Source: an uncultured Lachnospiraceae bacterium (GTDB lineage: Bacteria; Bacillota; Clostridia; Lachnospirales; Lachnospiraceae). From it: DNA of 45,911 nucleotides. Where the stretch lies: NCBI GenBank assembly GCA_902775485.1, contig CACYMJ010000013.1:1-45911 (forward strand), given 5' to 3'. The position numbers and the translations under genes are program-made. Shown piece after piece: positions 1-8,051 of the stretch; within the stretch, counting starts at the first letter, position 1, and every line of letters starts with the position of its first letter. The notes beneath the pieces are model-generated. The model searched no databases and was not told the DNA's origin. It saw only the letters and a program-made list of their open reading frames with translations.

Positions 1-96
1 CTCCTTGATTAGTTTTTTTCGTCGAAAACATTGTATCAAAGATTGATGGGTTACTCTCTTTATTTTATTTGTGAACCAACTAAAGGTTTACTCTAT
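1..96. other. Left-edge intergenic stretch
   Basis: This stretch lies downstream of the first EAL gene on the minus strand. It is AT-rich and I see no convincing terminator. At positions 1-6 the minus strand reads AAGGAG, a good Shine-Dalgarno sequence, so another minus-strand gene probably starts just outside the window. A 107-codon plus-strand ORF overlapping this edge has no family features and is an antisense shadow of the EAL gene. Confidence 0.4.
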
Positions 97-2028
97 TCAC
101 ACGGCGTTTTCTTTCATAAATCTGATATATGCCGATTTTGTCAGAGGTCTGGAATAATAGAATCCCTGTATCTCATCGACACCCATCTGTCTGAAAGAAT
201 CCACCATCTCCTCAGTCTCAACACCTTCGACAAGCACCTTCAGATTCATGTTCTTGAGCATTTCAATAAGGTTTTTGATGATGACATGGTGGCCTCCGCT
301 CTCCTCCATCTGTACAAACGCACGGTCGAGTTTGACAATATCAAGAGGAAGTGATGCGATCCTCATCAGGTTCGAGTAACCGGTGCCGAAATCATCGAGT
401 GAGAATGAATATCCGCGTTCGGCCAGGGTCTGGATATTTCCGTACAGCTTGGACTGCGAATAACCACTGGCGGTTTCGGTTATCTCGAGATTAAGTTTTG
501 CGGGATCAACATTGTATTTTTCACACAGTGAGATTATCTCATCAGCCAGATTGCTTCGAAGACACTGCATGACCGACAGATTGATCTCGATATAGTCGAC
601 CCCCATCGGGGCAAAATCCGGGGATGCTATGAACTTGATGACCTCTTCAAACACAAAAGATCCTATTGCATGGATCGCTCCGCTCTTCTCGGCGATAGGG
701 ATGAACATTGACGGTGATATATATCCGTATTTGGGATCACGAAGCCTCAGCAGCGCTTCGGCCGACGCGAACCTGCCTGTATTCGTGTCATAAATAGGCT
801 GATAGAATACGGAAAAATAATGATTGGAAAGAGCCCTGTCGATGATCGTCGACATCTCTTTCTTCATAGTGAATTCCTTGGTCTCTGTTATTGTTGACGC
901 CGATACTATCTTTCCGTCTGTCTGCGCGATATCAAGGTCTGCTATGAGCATGAACAATGCGTTAATATCCGAAATGTCATTCGGGCAGTTGACGAGGCAT
1001 GTATTGATCTCCAGTTCAAAATCCGCAACCTCCATCCTTATATTCTGGCGGATGGACCGGCTTATCTCATCGGTTATCTCGCGGGCCGCTCCAAAACTCC
1101 TTTGGGACAGTTCTATCGCGAACTTACCGTCTCCGTTATAGTAGCACATGGCCTGTGCATGGTAGCGCCTCATTATGCGCAGAATCTCACCGGACATCGG
1201 AGACATCATCCTGAGCATCGCATCATATCCGATAATACGCAGAGCGTATTTGTAGTTAACGATGTTGATAAGAATGATATCCATCTGTTTACCGCTTTTG
1301 AAATTGGTATCCATATCCTCGGCAAACACTTTGTAAGTATGCATTCCGGTCGAAAAGTCGATTGAATCCTCTACTCTTCTGTTTATAAGGACAAGCCCGA
1401 GAATACATATGGTGATCGTAAAGTTTATGATATGCTGTCTCGGCGAGAACAGATCGATCAATGCTCCCACTAACACTACCCAAAGCGGAAGAACCAGTAC
1501 ATAGTATCTTTTCCTGTCGATGGGACGGACGTACTGTTTTATGAACCATCCCGTCAGGGCCATATAAAATCCGAATATGATAAGGCCCACGGCATAGCCC
1601 CAGTGTTTATCGAGGCTTCTGTCGGCTGCGATGCCGAAAACCACGGGCTTGAAGAAATTACAGATAAGAAGGCCGATATTAATGAGTATCGGGATCATGC
1701 ACAGAAAAGATCTGATCCGCACTTTCGAAAACTTGTGCCATGTATCTGTCGTTGCTATCGAATAGAGCAAAAACAGCGGCGGGACAAGTGACAGCAGCAG
1801 ATAATATATTACATTGACGTTTATCAGCCTGAATTCGTTAACCGTGCCAAGAGCCGAAAATCTGATCCTCGTGGCATCACATGCGGCGGCACCTATAGCA
1901 GCCCAGACGATGATCGTCATTATGCGTACACGGTATGTACCGTGAACGCTCGTTCGGAAATAGTATACAACTATTACAAAAAGAAGTATCAGTGCACAAT
2001 AATCATATGCAGCTATGTCATTTGCCAT
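97..2028 (-). CDS. Membrane-anchored EAL protein, probably active c-di-GMP phosphodiesterase
   Basis: Protein of 643 residues. The first ~215 residues form about seven hydrophobic segments, a membrane sensor region. A degenerate GGDEF-like domain follows at about 225-380, with YNGDG (297-301) where GGDEF would be. An EAL domain spans about 390-640. The EAL catalytic set is complete by inspection: E424 in EALLR, N483, E515 and E518 in EITET, D545-D546 in DDFGTGYS, K566, E601 in EGVE and Q621. I therefore infer hydrolysis of cyclic di-GMP to pGpG at the inner face of the membrane. The ATG at 2028 follows a GGGGTGAG ribosome site. It is last in a five-gene operon, four bases after its degenerate paralogue. 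The input signal is unknown. Confidence 0.88.
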   Translation of the reverse strand: MANDIAAYDYCALILLFVIVVYYFRTSVHGTYRVRIMTIIVWAAIGAAACDATRIRFSALGTVNEFRLINVNVIYYLLLSLVPPLFLLYSIATTDTWHKFSKVRIRSFLCMIPILINIGLLICNFFKPVVFGIAADRSLDKHWGYAVGLIIFGFYMALTGWFIKQYVRPIDRKRYYVLVLPLWVVLVGALIDLFSPRQHIINFTITICILGLVLINRRVEDSIDFSTGMHTYKVFAEDMDTNFKSGKQMDIILINIVNYKYALRIIGYDAMLRMMSPMSGEILRIMRRYHAQAMCYYNGDGKFAIELSQRSFGAAREITDEISRSIRQNIRMEVADFELEINTCLVNCPNDISDINALFMLIADLDIAQTDGKIVSASTITETKEFTMKKEMSTIIDRALSNHYFSVFYQPIYDTNTGRFASAEALLRLRDPKYGYISPSMFIPIAEKSGAIHAIGSFVFEEVIKFIASPDFAPMGVDYIEINLSVMQCLRSNLADEIISLCEKYNVDPAKLNLEITETASGYSQSKLYGNIQTLAERGYSFSLDDFGTGYSNLMRIASLPLDIVKLDRAFVQMEESGGHHVIIKNLIEMLKNMNLKVLVEGVETEEMVDSFRQMGVDEIQGFYYSRPLTKSAYIRFMKENAV

Positions 2029-2032
2029 CTTC

Positions 2033-3958
2033 TCACCCCATCAGAATGAATCTGATAAGCTCCTTTTTCTCAAGCGGCCTGCAGAAGCAATATCCCTGCA
2101 GGTAATTACATCCAAGTTCGGTAAGACGTCTTTCCGTTTCTTCATTTTCAACGCCGACCGCAACCGATTCAAGTTCAAGATCATGTATCATACGTATGCT
2201 TCCGTCAAAGACCGCCTGGTTTTCCGGTTTGAGTCCCTCACGCACAAAGTTCCTGTCAAGCTTGATACCCGACAGCGGCATCTTCGCGATCCTCTCCACT
2301 TCAAATATACCGGCTCCGAAGTCGTCCATGAGGATCGTAAATCCGACCTGTTTCAGGGCACATATATTGTCACGCATTTTCTCAAATGCATCCGGATTAT
2401 CAACATCGGTTATATTAAAGCATATGTTCTTCGGCTGAACATTGTACTCCCTGATCGTGGACAGAAGTACGGGCAGCAGATCGGACCACATACACTGTAC
2501 CGGTGACAGATTTACCTCTACAAATTCAAGCCCCAGAAGCAGATATTCCGACATTGAAATAAATCTGCATACTTCTTCCAGAACAAACGTCGTTATGGCA
2601 TGTATGGAGTTGATCTTCTCGGCTTCGCTGATGAGCAGATCGGGACTGATATCACCGAAATCCGGATCGTTCAATCTCAGAAAAGCCTCTACCCTGACAA
2701 ACCGTTTATCCTTTACCGAGTATACCGGCTGATAATGAAGCGTGAACAGCTTCTCGCTAAATGCCCTGTCAATGACCTTTACAAGATCGCGTCGAAGTTC
2801 AAATCTCTTTTTATCAAACAGTTTCTCAGCGTAACGCAGTTCCCCGCTGTACGACTCTTTCTCAAGCCGGCCGTCGAACGCAAAAAGAAAATCCGGATCA
2901 TCAATATCCTTGGGACAATTGATAAAGCATACATTGTTCATGACCTTTACGCTCATCTCGCCGACACTGACTTCCTTCGAGAGCACGGAATTGATACCCT
3001 GAGATATGGTCAGCATGTTTTCCTCATATCTCTCATCCGTGATCACCGCAAATCTTCCGCCGCCGAGATAATAAAGATCGGCATCCACGCGGTTCTCGGT
3101 CACCCACTCTTCGAGTCTTTTTGCGGTATCGTTTATAATGTCCTGAACCGTGAAGAAGCCCAGCATCTCTATGAGCGCATTGTAATTTGTCATAACGGAC
3201 AGTGTTATCCCGATAGGCGCACTAAGAACCCGGTACTTGTTTATGTCCGTCACATATGCGTTCATCGAAAACAGGCCCGTCGAGCCGTGCATCCGCTCTT
3301 CCGGTGACTGGACACCGAATACCGTCACGAGAAAAGACACCGCCGTACAGAACATCTGGATATAATACAGCGGGTTCAGCGCCTGTATGATGCTGGATAC
3401 GACCATAATGACAAACACCATGAGAACGCTTATGAGCTTACGTACAGAAAAAAGCCTGCGGTATTTGATGAGTTCATAGTATCCCACGACCGCATACATG
3501 TACGAAACGGCATACAGGGTATAAAAAATCGGCCCTCTTTGATATATTCCGTTTGAATCTATGTAAAATACTATCTTGGTAAAGGGGTTTATAACGATGA
3601 TAAGAATTGAGATCAGCACTATAGGCACCTTGTAGATCATCTCCAGAAGGCGTCTTTCACTCAGCTTATGCCATATTCCTATAAGGGCAAAAAGATAGCC
3701 GCAAAAGATCACGGAGAACATTGTCGCTCCCCACAGATCTATTGTATTGGCTATATAACTCCATACGTTATATCCGCTCCCGAGTTCCTCAAGGAACACC
3801 GCCGCTATATCGGCTCCGGTAGTGAGAATAAGATCTCCCAGAAGGACCAGCGCCCATCTGTTCACACGGCCTCTGGTCATCTTCCGGATCATAAGCGATA
3901 CGAGTATGAGCGCCTCAACTACAAGCGCGCAATAATCATAATAAATAAATCTAATCAA
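2033..3958 (-). CDS. Membrane-anchored degenerate EAL protein, probably non-catalytic c-di-GMP effector
   Basis: Protein of 641 residues with the same layout as the next gene: a multi-pass N-terminus to about residue 215, a degenerate GGDEF-like region (LGGGRF near 298-303), and a C-terminal EAL fold. Conserved EAL positions fall at the same residue numbers as in the neighbour, so the two are collinear paralogues. Here EAL is EAF (424-426), the metal-ligand glutamate of EITE is N515, E518 is D518, and the EGVE glutamate is V601. N483, D545-D546, K566 and Q621 remain. Loss of two glutamates predicts no or very weak phosphodiesterase activity; it may bind c-di-GMP or partner with the active paralogue. 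The start is TTG at 3958, inside the end of the TelA-family gene (8-base overlap), with GGAAAG upstream. The homologous start of the paralogue supports this choice. Confidence 0.85.
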   Translation of the reverse strand: MIRFIYYDYCALVVEALILVSLMIRKMTRGRVNRWALVLLGDLILTTGADIAAVFLEELGSGYNVWSYIANTIDLWGATMFSVIFCGYLFALIGIWHKLSERRLLEMIYKVPIVLISILIIVINPFTKIVFYIDSNGIYQRGPIFYTLYAVSYMYAVVGYYELIKYRRLFSVRKLISVLMVFVIMVVSSIIQALNPLYYIQMFCTAVSFLVTVFGVQSPEERMHGSTGLFSMNAYVTDINKYRVLSAPIGITLSVMTNYNALIEMLGFFTVQDIINDTAKRLEEWVTENRVDADLYYLGGGRFAVITDERYEENMLTISQGINSVLSKEVSVGEMSVKVMNNVCFINCPKDIDDPDFLFAFDGRLEKESYSGELRYAEKLFDKKRFELRRDLVKVIDRAFSEKLFTLHYQPVYSVKDKRFVRVEAFLRLNDPDFGDISPDLLISEAEKINSIHAITTFVLEEVCRFISMSEYLLLGLEFVEVNLSPVQCMWSDLLPVLLSTIREYNVQPKNICFNITDVDNPDAFEKMRDNICALKQVGFTILMDDFGAGIFEVERIAKMPLSGIKLDRNFVREGLKPENQAVFDGSIRMIHDLELESVAVGVENEETERRLTELGCNYLQGYCFCRPLEKKELIRFILMG

Positions 3959-5123
3959 CCTTCAGGCTTTCCTTACTGATCTGTAATATTTTATCTTTCA
4001 TCTCGGTCTCGATACGAACAAGTTCGGTTTCGGCAGCCTGTCTCTTTGCGCGTCCCTCGGCCTGTATCTTCATGACTTCATCAAATGTCTCTATAAGCAT
4101 CTGATTGGTGGTGGTAAGTGTTTCTATGTCCACAATTCCTCTCTCGCTCTCTTTTGCCGAATCGACCGTTGCGATCTTAAGTGCCTCTGCATTCTTCTTG
4201 AGAAGTTCGTTCGTCATATCGGTGACTTCACGCTGCGCCTTTGCGGCATCCTGTGAATGATCAAGTCCGATCGCAATGACCATCTGGCTCTTCCACAGCG
4301 GTATCGTATTTACAAGAGTTGACTGGATCTTCTCAGCCATTACGGTATCATTGCTCTGGATCAGTCGTATCTGCGGGGCCATCTGCATTGAGATGTTCCT
4401 CGTCAGTTCGAGGTCGTATATCTTCTTCTCAAATCTTTCTATCATCGCGGCATAATCCCTGGCAGCCTGTGAGTCTTCCTGAAGCCCGGATTCCTCTGCC
4501 TTTGCGAGAAGCCTCGGCAGTTCCTGTGTCTTGGCTTCGTCAAGTTTTTTCTTGCCCGCTATTATATAGAGACTGAGCTGTTTAAAATAATCGAGGTTTT
4601 CCTCATACATCTTGTCAAGCATGGCAACATCTTTAAGAAGGACCTGCTGATGTCCTTCCATAGCTTTGCTGATCTTGTTGACGTTCACTTCAGCCTTGTC
4701 ATATTTTGCCTTCAGTGATGTAAGCTGATTGCTCCCTCTTTTGAACAGTCCGAGAAATCCTCCCTTTTGTTCCTCAACGGAAAATCCCTTAAGCTCCGTG
4801 ACAACTCCGGTAAGCATCGAACCGATCTCGCCCATGTCCTTTGTCTTGACACTCTTAAGCGCGCCTTCGGAAAAATCGGCAACGTTTTTCTGCGCAGCCG
4901 CACCGTACTGGAGCACCAGCTGGGAATTCGTAATGTCGATCTGTGACATGAAATTTTCAACCTTTGCCTGATCTTCGGCAGAAAGCTGTGACTCCTGTGT
5001 CTCAACTATCTCGGTTCTTTGAGGGGTATTAAGAAGCTGTGCGAGCGGATCCGCCGCGGGCGAATTTACAGCCGCTTCCACCACCTTTTCGTCAACCACC
5101 TGTGCATCGATCACTTCACTCAT
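3951..5123 (-). CDS. TelA-family (toxic anion resistance) protein
   Basis: Protein of 390 residues, almost all helical and highly charged, without a signal peptide or membrane segment. It matches the TelA/YceH family by overall pattern: an N-terminal DPLAQLL-type leader, a central GGFLGLFKRG segment (about 120-130), and long coiled-coil-like helices ending in a conserved ETFDEVMKIQAEGRAKR-type region (about 345-362). Family members were named for tellurite resistance. Their biochemical role is unsettled and is usually discussed as an envelope or stress function together with XpaC. Here the XpaC-family gene is directly upstream with an 8-base overlap, the usual pairing. The ribosome site AAAGGAG precedes the ATG. 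The partner genes downstream are two EAL proteins, which is not the usual context. Confidence 0.82.
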   Translation of the reverse strand: MSEVIDAQVVDEKVVEAAVNSPAADPLAQLLNTPQRTEIVETQESQLSAEDQAKVENFMSQIDITNSQLVLQYGAAAQKNVADFSEGALKSVKTKDMGEIGSMLTGVVTELKGFSVEEQKGGFLGLFKRGSNQLTSLKAKYDKAEVNVNKISKAMEGHQQVLLKDVAMLDKMYEENLDYFKQLSLYIIAGKKKLDEAKTQELPRLLAKAEESGLQEDSQAARDYAAMIERFEKKIYDLELTRNISMQMAPQIRLIQSNDTVMAEKIQSTLVNTIPLWKSQMVIAIGLDHSQDAAKAQREVTDMTNELLKKNAEALKIATVDSAKESERGIVDIETLTTTNQMLIETFDEVMKIQAEGRAKRQAAETELVRIETEMKDKILQISKESLKVD

Positions 5124-6450
5124 TTTTATCTCCTTTCACCGCGGTCTCCATTCCGTCCGACAGGCCCTTCTGTACAAGGACAGTTTTCAATACCTGTGCA
5201 TCCGTTGTCACATCAAGCACCGAATCCTTAAACAGTCTGTTGAGCAGTTTGGAAAGTGCCGCATTTATCGTATCCAAAGTGTTCTCTATATCTTTTTTTG
5301 CCGAAATGATATCCTTTCCCGGTTCACTCACACTGTCATACTCTTTGTATGCACTTACAAGCTTCTCGGCTGTCGGCAGATAATAATCCATCAGTTCATG
5401 TATCCTCGACATCTGCTCGGGATGTTTTTTGATACTGACAAAGATCTCCTTAAGAAGGCCTTCGAACCTGTCAAGTTTTGCGGATATCTCTATGCCCGGG
5501 ATCCTGTCATTCAGGGCGTGGAATCTCGCGATGTATTCGTTTCCTTCCCTGATCATCCCGGACAGTTCGGCCGATTCCTCCGGAGAGAGTGTCGGGAATT
5601 CCTGTTCGTCGTCACTTCTGGCGGTTGTATCTATTATATCCTTTGATCGGTTCGATTTCTCCAGTTCAAGATAACGGTCAAAAACCTCGTCCGTCAGAAT
5701 GAACGTTGTCTGATCACGGTCAAACCGCCCCTGCGGGAAATACCCGGCATCAATGAGCCTGCGAAGTTCTCTTATGACCTTCTTCTCGCTCCTGTTCATC
5801 GCCAGTGCCAGAGTAGGAATATCGATGTAGGTTCTTTTGCCCACAGTCCTGGCATAACGTTGTGCGAGAGCGGACATATTACCGCCCCTGATACCTTTGA
5901 CCAGTACAAAAGAGAACAGTCCGACAAGTGCAAGCGGGATCGCGACTCCGGCTCCCGAAAGAATTCCGGTTATCATACCGGTTATCCCTGCCTTTAGCAG
6001 AGCTACCCCGGATATCCCCAGTCCTATGCCGCCGGATACACAAAGAGCGGTAGATCCCTGTCCGACATTTCGGTACGGAAAGCCGAGTGCAGCAGTCTCA
6101 CTCCTGCCGGTCCTGACTGCCTGTCTTGACTCCCGTTGCATCCGGCGCTCGCGGCGCTGGCGTTCCATCTCTTCACGCACGCGCTGACGCTCTGCATGCA
6201 GTTTTCTCTGCTGACTGGCAGTCCTTGTGTTACCCGAAAAATCCTCTTTTCTCTCGGACAAAGGCGTGGCACCGGCCGGTATTCCCGATCTTGTTGCAAC
6301 GGCATCGTTCATTTTATCGCCGAGATCATCAAGAAGATTGTCAACGCCCTTAACAATAACGTTATTCAGCGTTGTCCAGTTGTTGTTTTCTAACCCTTCG
6401 CTAAAGGCCCTCTCAAGGTCCTTCCCGAAATTCGATCTTCCCTCGGACAT
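5116..6450 (-). CDS. XpaC-family membrane protein (TelA partner)
   Basis: Protein of 444 residues. Residues 75-115 are very basic and probably coiled coil. Two hydrophobic segments lie at about 134-154 and 163-186. Residues ~208-265 resemble a winged-helix-like unit (DIPTLALAMNRSEKKVIRELRRL pattern split by a wing). The C-terminal half carries the HPEQMSRIHELMDYYLPT segment typical of the XpaC/5-bromo-4-chloroindolyl-phosphate-hydrolysis family. That family name comes from an indicator phenotype and no catalytic residues can be pointed to. It overlaps the TelA-family gene by 8 bases and lies six bases after the lipoprotein gene, so all are co-transcribed. I am confident of the family but not of any function. 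Confidence 0.78.
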   Translation of the reverse strand: MSEGRSNFGKDLERAFSEGLENNNWTTLNNVIVKGVDNLLDDLGDKMNDAVATRSGIPAGATPLSERKEDFSGNTRTASQQRKLHAERQRVREEMERQRRERRMQRESRQAVRTGRSETAALGFPYRNVGQGSTALCVSGGIGLGISGVALLKAGITGMITGILSGAGVAIPLALVGLFSFVLVKGIRGGNMSALAQRYARTVGKRTYIDIPTLALAMNRSEKKVIRELRRLIDAGYFPQGRFDRDQTTFILTDEVFDRYLELEKSNRSKDIIDTTARSDDEQEFPTLSPEESAELSGMIREGNEYIARFHALNDRIPGIEISAKLDRFEGLLKEIFVSIKKHPEQMSRIHELMDYYLPTAEKLVSAYKEYDSVSEPGKDIISAKKDIENTLDTINAALSKLLNRLFKDSVLDVTTDAQVLKTVLVQKGLSDGMETAVKGDKNE

Positions 6451-6456
6451 CTTCTA

Positions 6457-7920
6457 TCAATCCTTCCGGCCGTGAGTCAACGGCGGTTTCATAACATCCT
6501 GTTCATCTTCGGGGATCACTCCCGAACCGTCAAACGCATACCTTAGGATGTCGGACGGACTGTTGTATATGTACAGTCTGTTATGCCCCTCACCTTCGGC
6601 ATCCGTAATATTTAACATATAAAAAATATCAAACGAATTGTCCCTTCTGACAATAAATCCCTTATACGTGATCCCGTTTACCTCTCCGGCATGCGCACTG
6701 TTTGAGTAGTGGCTCATAACGGCATCCTTAAGCTCGCTGTCACTTTTCTGGCATAAACCGAATATATCACCTGCATCCACTGCCCGTTCGTTTTCTTTGT
6801 CATAGTTGTAACAGCGTATATCCGGATCATCCCCGTTGTTCGGGAATGTACCGAAGGTTGCAGCAAACTGAACGTATCCGTACGAAGTCAGCGGATAGGA
6901 TATTATCTCATGCCACGAACCTTCTTCAACCGGCATATCAGAGTATGCGAGGATCTCATCATCGATACGCGCATTAAGTTCATCCACCCCGGGAAGGTTA
7001 TCGGAGAACGATGCATAGTACAATACCTCATCGATACTATTGACTCCGGTTCCGTCATCTGCACCTGTATCGTTTCCGTACAGGCGCTTCTTTTCAAAGA
7101 GGAAAGGGGTTCCCTCTATTTTATCGGATGTAAGCTTATCCGCGGGACGTACTCCCGTGATCTCATAATAGAACAAGGCCGAGGTCGTTGTATCCCTTGT
7201 GTTTGGTCTCATTCCGTATATAAAACTGACCGTCTCTTCCCCGGTATCGGTGTCGGTCAGTGCCACCTCCATCTCCATCGTGCCGTCCGAATACTGGGTC
7301 ACTCTTCTGACCTCCGGAGCCGATGTTCCACGGTCTATACTCCGGAATCTGTAATTAAGCTCGGTGCTTATCGCCACATCCGGCATCCCGTCATTACCGC
7401 TCTCAAGCGATTCCTTCGGTAACTGCGGTATCTCCCTAAGCTTTCCGAACATTGAATACAGCACATCATCAACAACGCGCGGATAAACCTCGCTGTAATC
7501 GGCAACATGTTCAACCCCCAGTCTTTTGTCGGTACAGTTGATGATGTATTCATGCGCACACTTCCATAAAAACTCCGGCTTATCCTGCCTGTATGCGGTA
7601 TGCAGATCAACGCATGCAAGATTTATTGCATCACAAAGACCGATCATATCGGATACTGCCGGCGGCAGATCTTCAAGATCAAGTTTCTTTGACGTTTTCA
7701 TGGTCGTGTTAACGGTAACGGCACCTTCTTCAGCCGCCTGATCTCCGGTTTCGCCTTCTTCATTATCACTTTGCAGACCGATCAGCACCTGACCGTCCTG
7801 CATTGGATCAACATTCCCGAACGTGCTCTTTTGGGCAGGTTCCTTATCACCGCAGCCGCCAAGGGCAAAAGATACCATTATCACGCACAGTATGATGCAA
7901 ACAGAATAACGCTTTCTCAT
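6457..7920 (-). CDS. Exported lipoprotein of unknown function, first gene of the XpaC-TelA-EAL operon
   Basis: Protein of 487 residues. A positively charged N-terminus and hydrophobic stretch end in an ALGGC lipobox, with the lipidated cysteine at residue 23, so it should be anchored on the outer face of the membrane. An acidic low-complexity linker follows to about residue 75. The rest is soluble and rich in acidic and aromatic residues; I recognise no domain. It heads the operon and has its own promoter 40-67 bases upstream. An outer-surface lipoprotein could feed signals to the membrane EAL proteins in the same operon, but that is inference from position only. The Shine-Dalgarno before the ATG is weak (GTGGG). 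Confidence 0.75.
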   Translation of the reverse strand: MRKRYSVCIILCVIMVSFALGGCGDKEPAQKSTFGNVDPMQDGQVLIGLQSDNEEGETGDQAAEEGAVTVNTTMKTSKKLDLEDLPPAVSDMIGLCDAINLACVDLHTAYRQDKPEFLWKCAHEYIINCTDKRLGVEHVADYSEVYPRVVDDVLYSMFGKLREIPQLPKESLESGNDGMPDVAISTELNYRFRSIDRGTSAPEVRRVTQYSDGTMEMEVALTDTDTGEETVSFIYGMRPNTRDTTTSALFYYEITGVRPADKLTSDKIEGTPFLFEKKRLYGNDTGADDGTGVNSIDEVLYYASFSDNLPGVDELNARIDDEILAYSDMPVEEGSWHEIISYPLTSYGYVQFAATFGTFPNNGDDPDIRCYNYDKENERAVDAGDIFGLCQKSDSELKDAVMSHYSNSAHAGEVNGITYKGFIVRRDNSFDIFYMLNITDAEGEGHNRLYIYNSPSDILRYAFDGSGVIPEDEQDVMKPPLTHGRKD

Positions 7921-7959
7921 ATTTTTAACCCACGATGCTTCTTTTGAACATACATGGTT

Positions 7960-7987
7960 ATTCTATCACAATTTCACGTTTTGTAAA
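7960..7987 (-). promoter_or_regulatory. Sigma-A-type promoter for the lipoprotein-XpaC-TelA-EAL operon
   Basis: On the minus strand TTTACA (7982-7987) and TAGAAT (7960-7965) are separated by 16 bases. Transcription should start near 7953, giving a leader of about 33 bases. The promoter lies directly after the terminator of the upstream gene, which fits an independent transcription unit. Confidence 0.6.
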
Positions 7988-7994
7988 ACCGAAA

Positions 7995-8020
7995 GGAACA
8001 CAGGTACTACCCTGTGTTCC
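7995..8020 (-). terminator. Rho-independent-like terminator after the Fe-S/GGDEF/EAL gene
   Basis: GGAACACAGG (7995-8004) and CCTGTGTTCC (8011-8020) form a perfect 10-bp stem with a six-base loop. On the minus strand it is followed by a moderately U-rich stretch. It lies 31 bases past the stop codon of the 858-residue protein and before the promoter of the next operon. Confidence 0.75.
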
Positions 8021-8051
8021 TCTAAAAAACGCCTGTTGAAATATATCTGAA

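Noticed and set aside
5116-6450. Label as a phosphatase that hydrolyses 5-bromo-4-chloroindolyl phosphate
   Set aside because: The family name comes from an indicator-dye phenotype. No phosphatase motif is visible.
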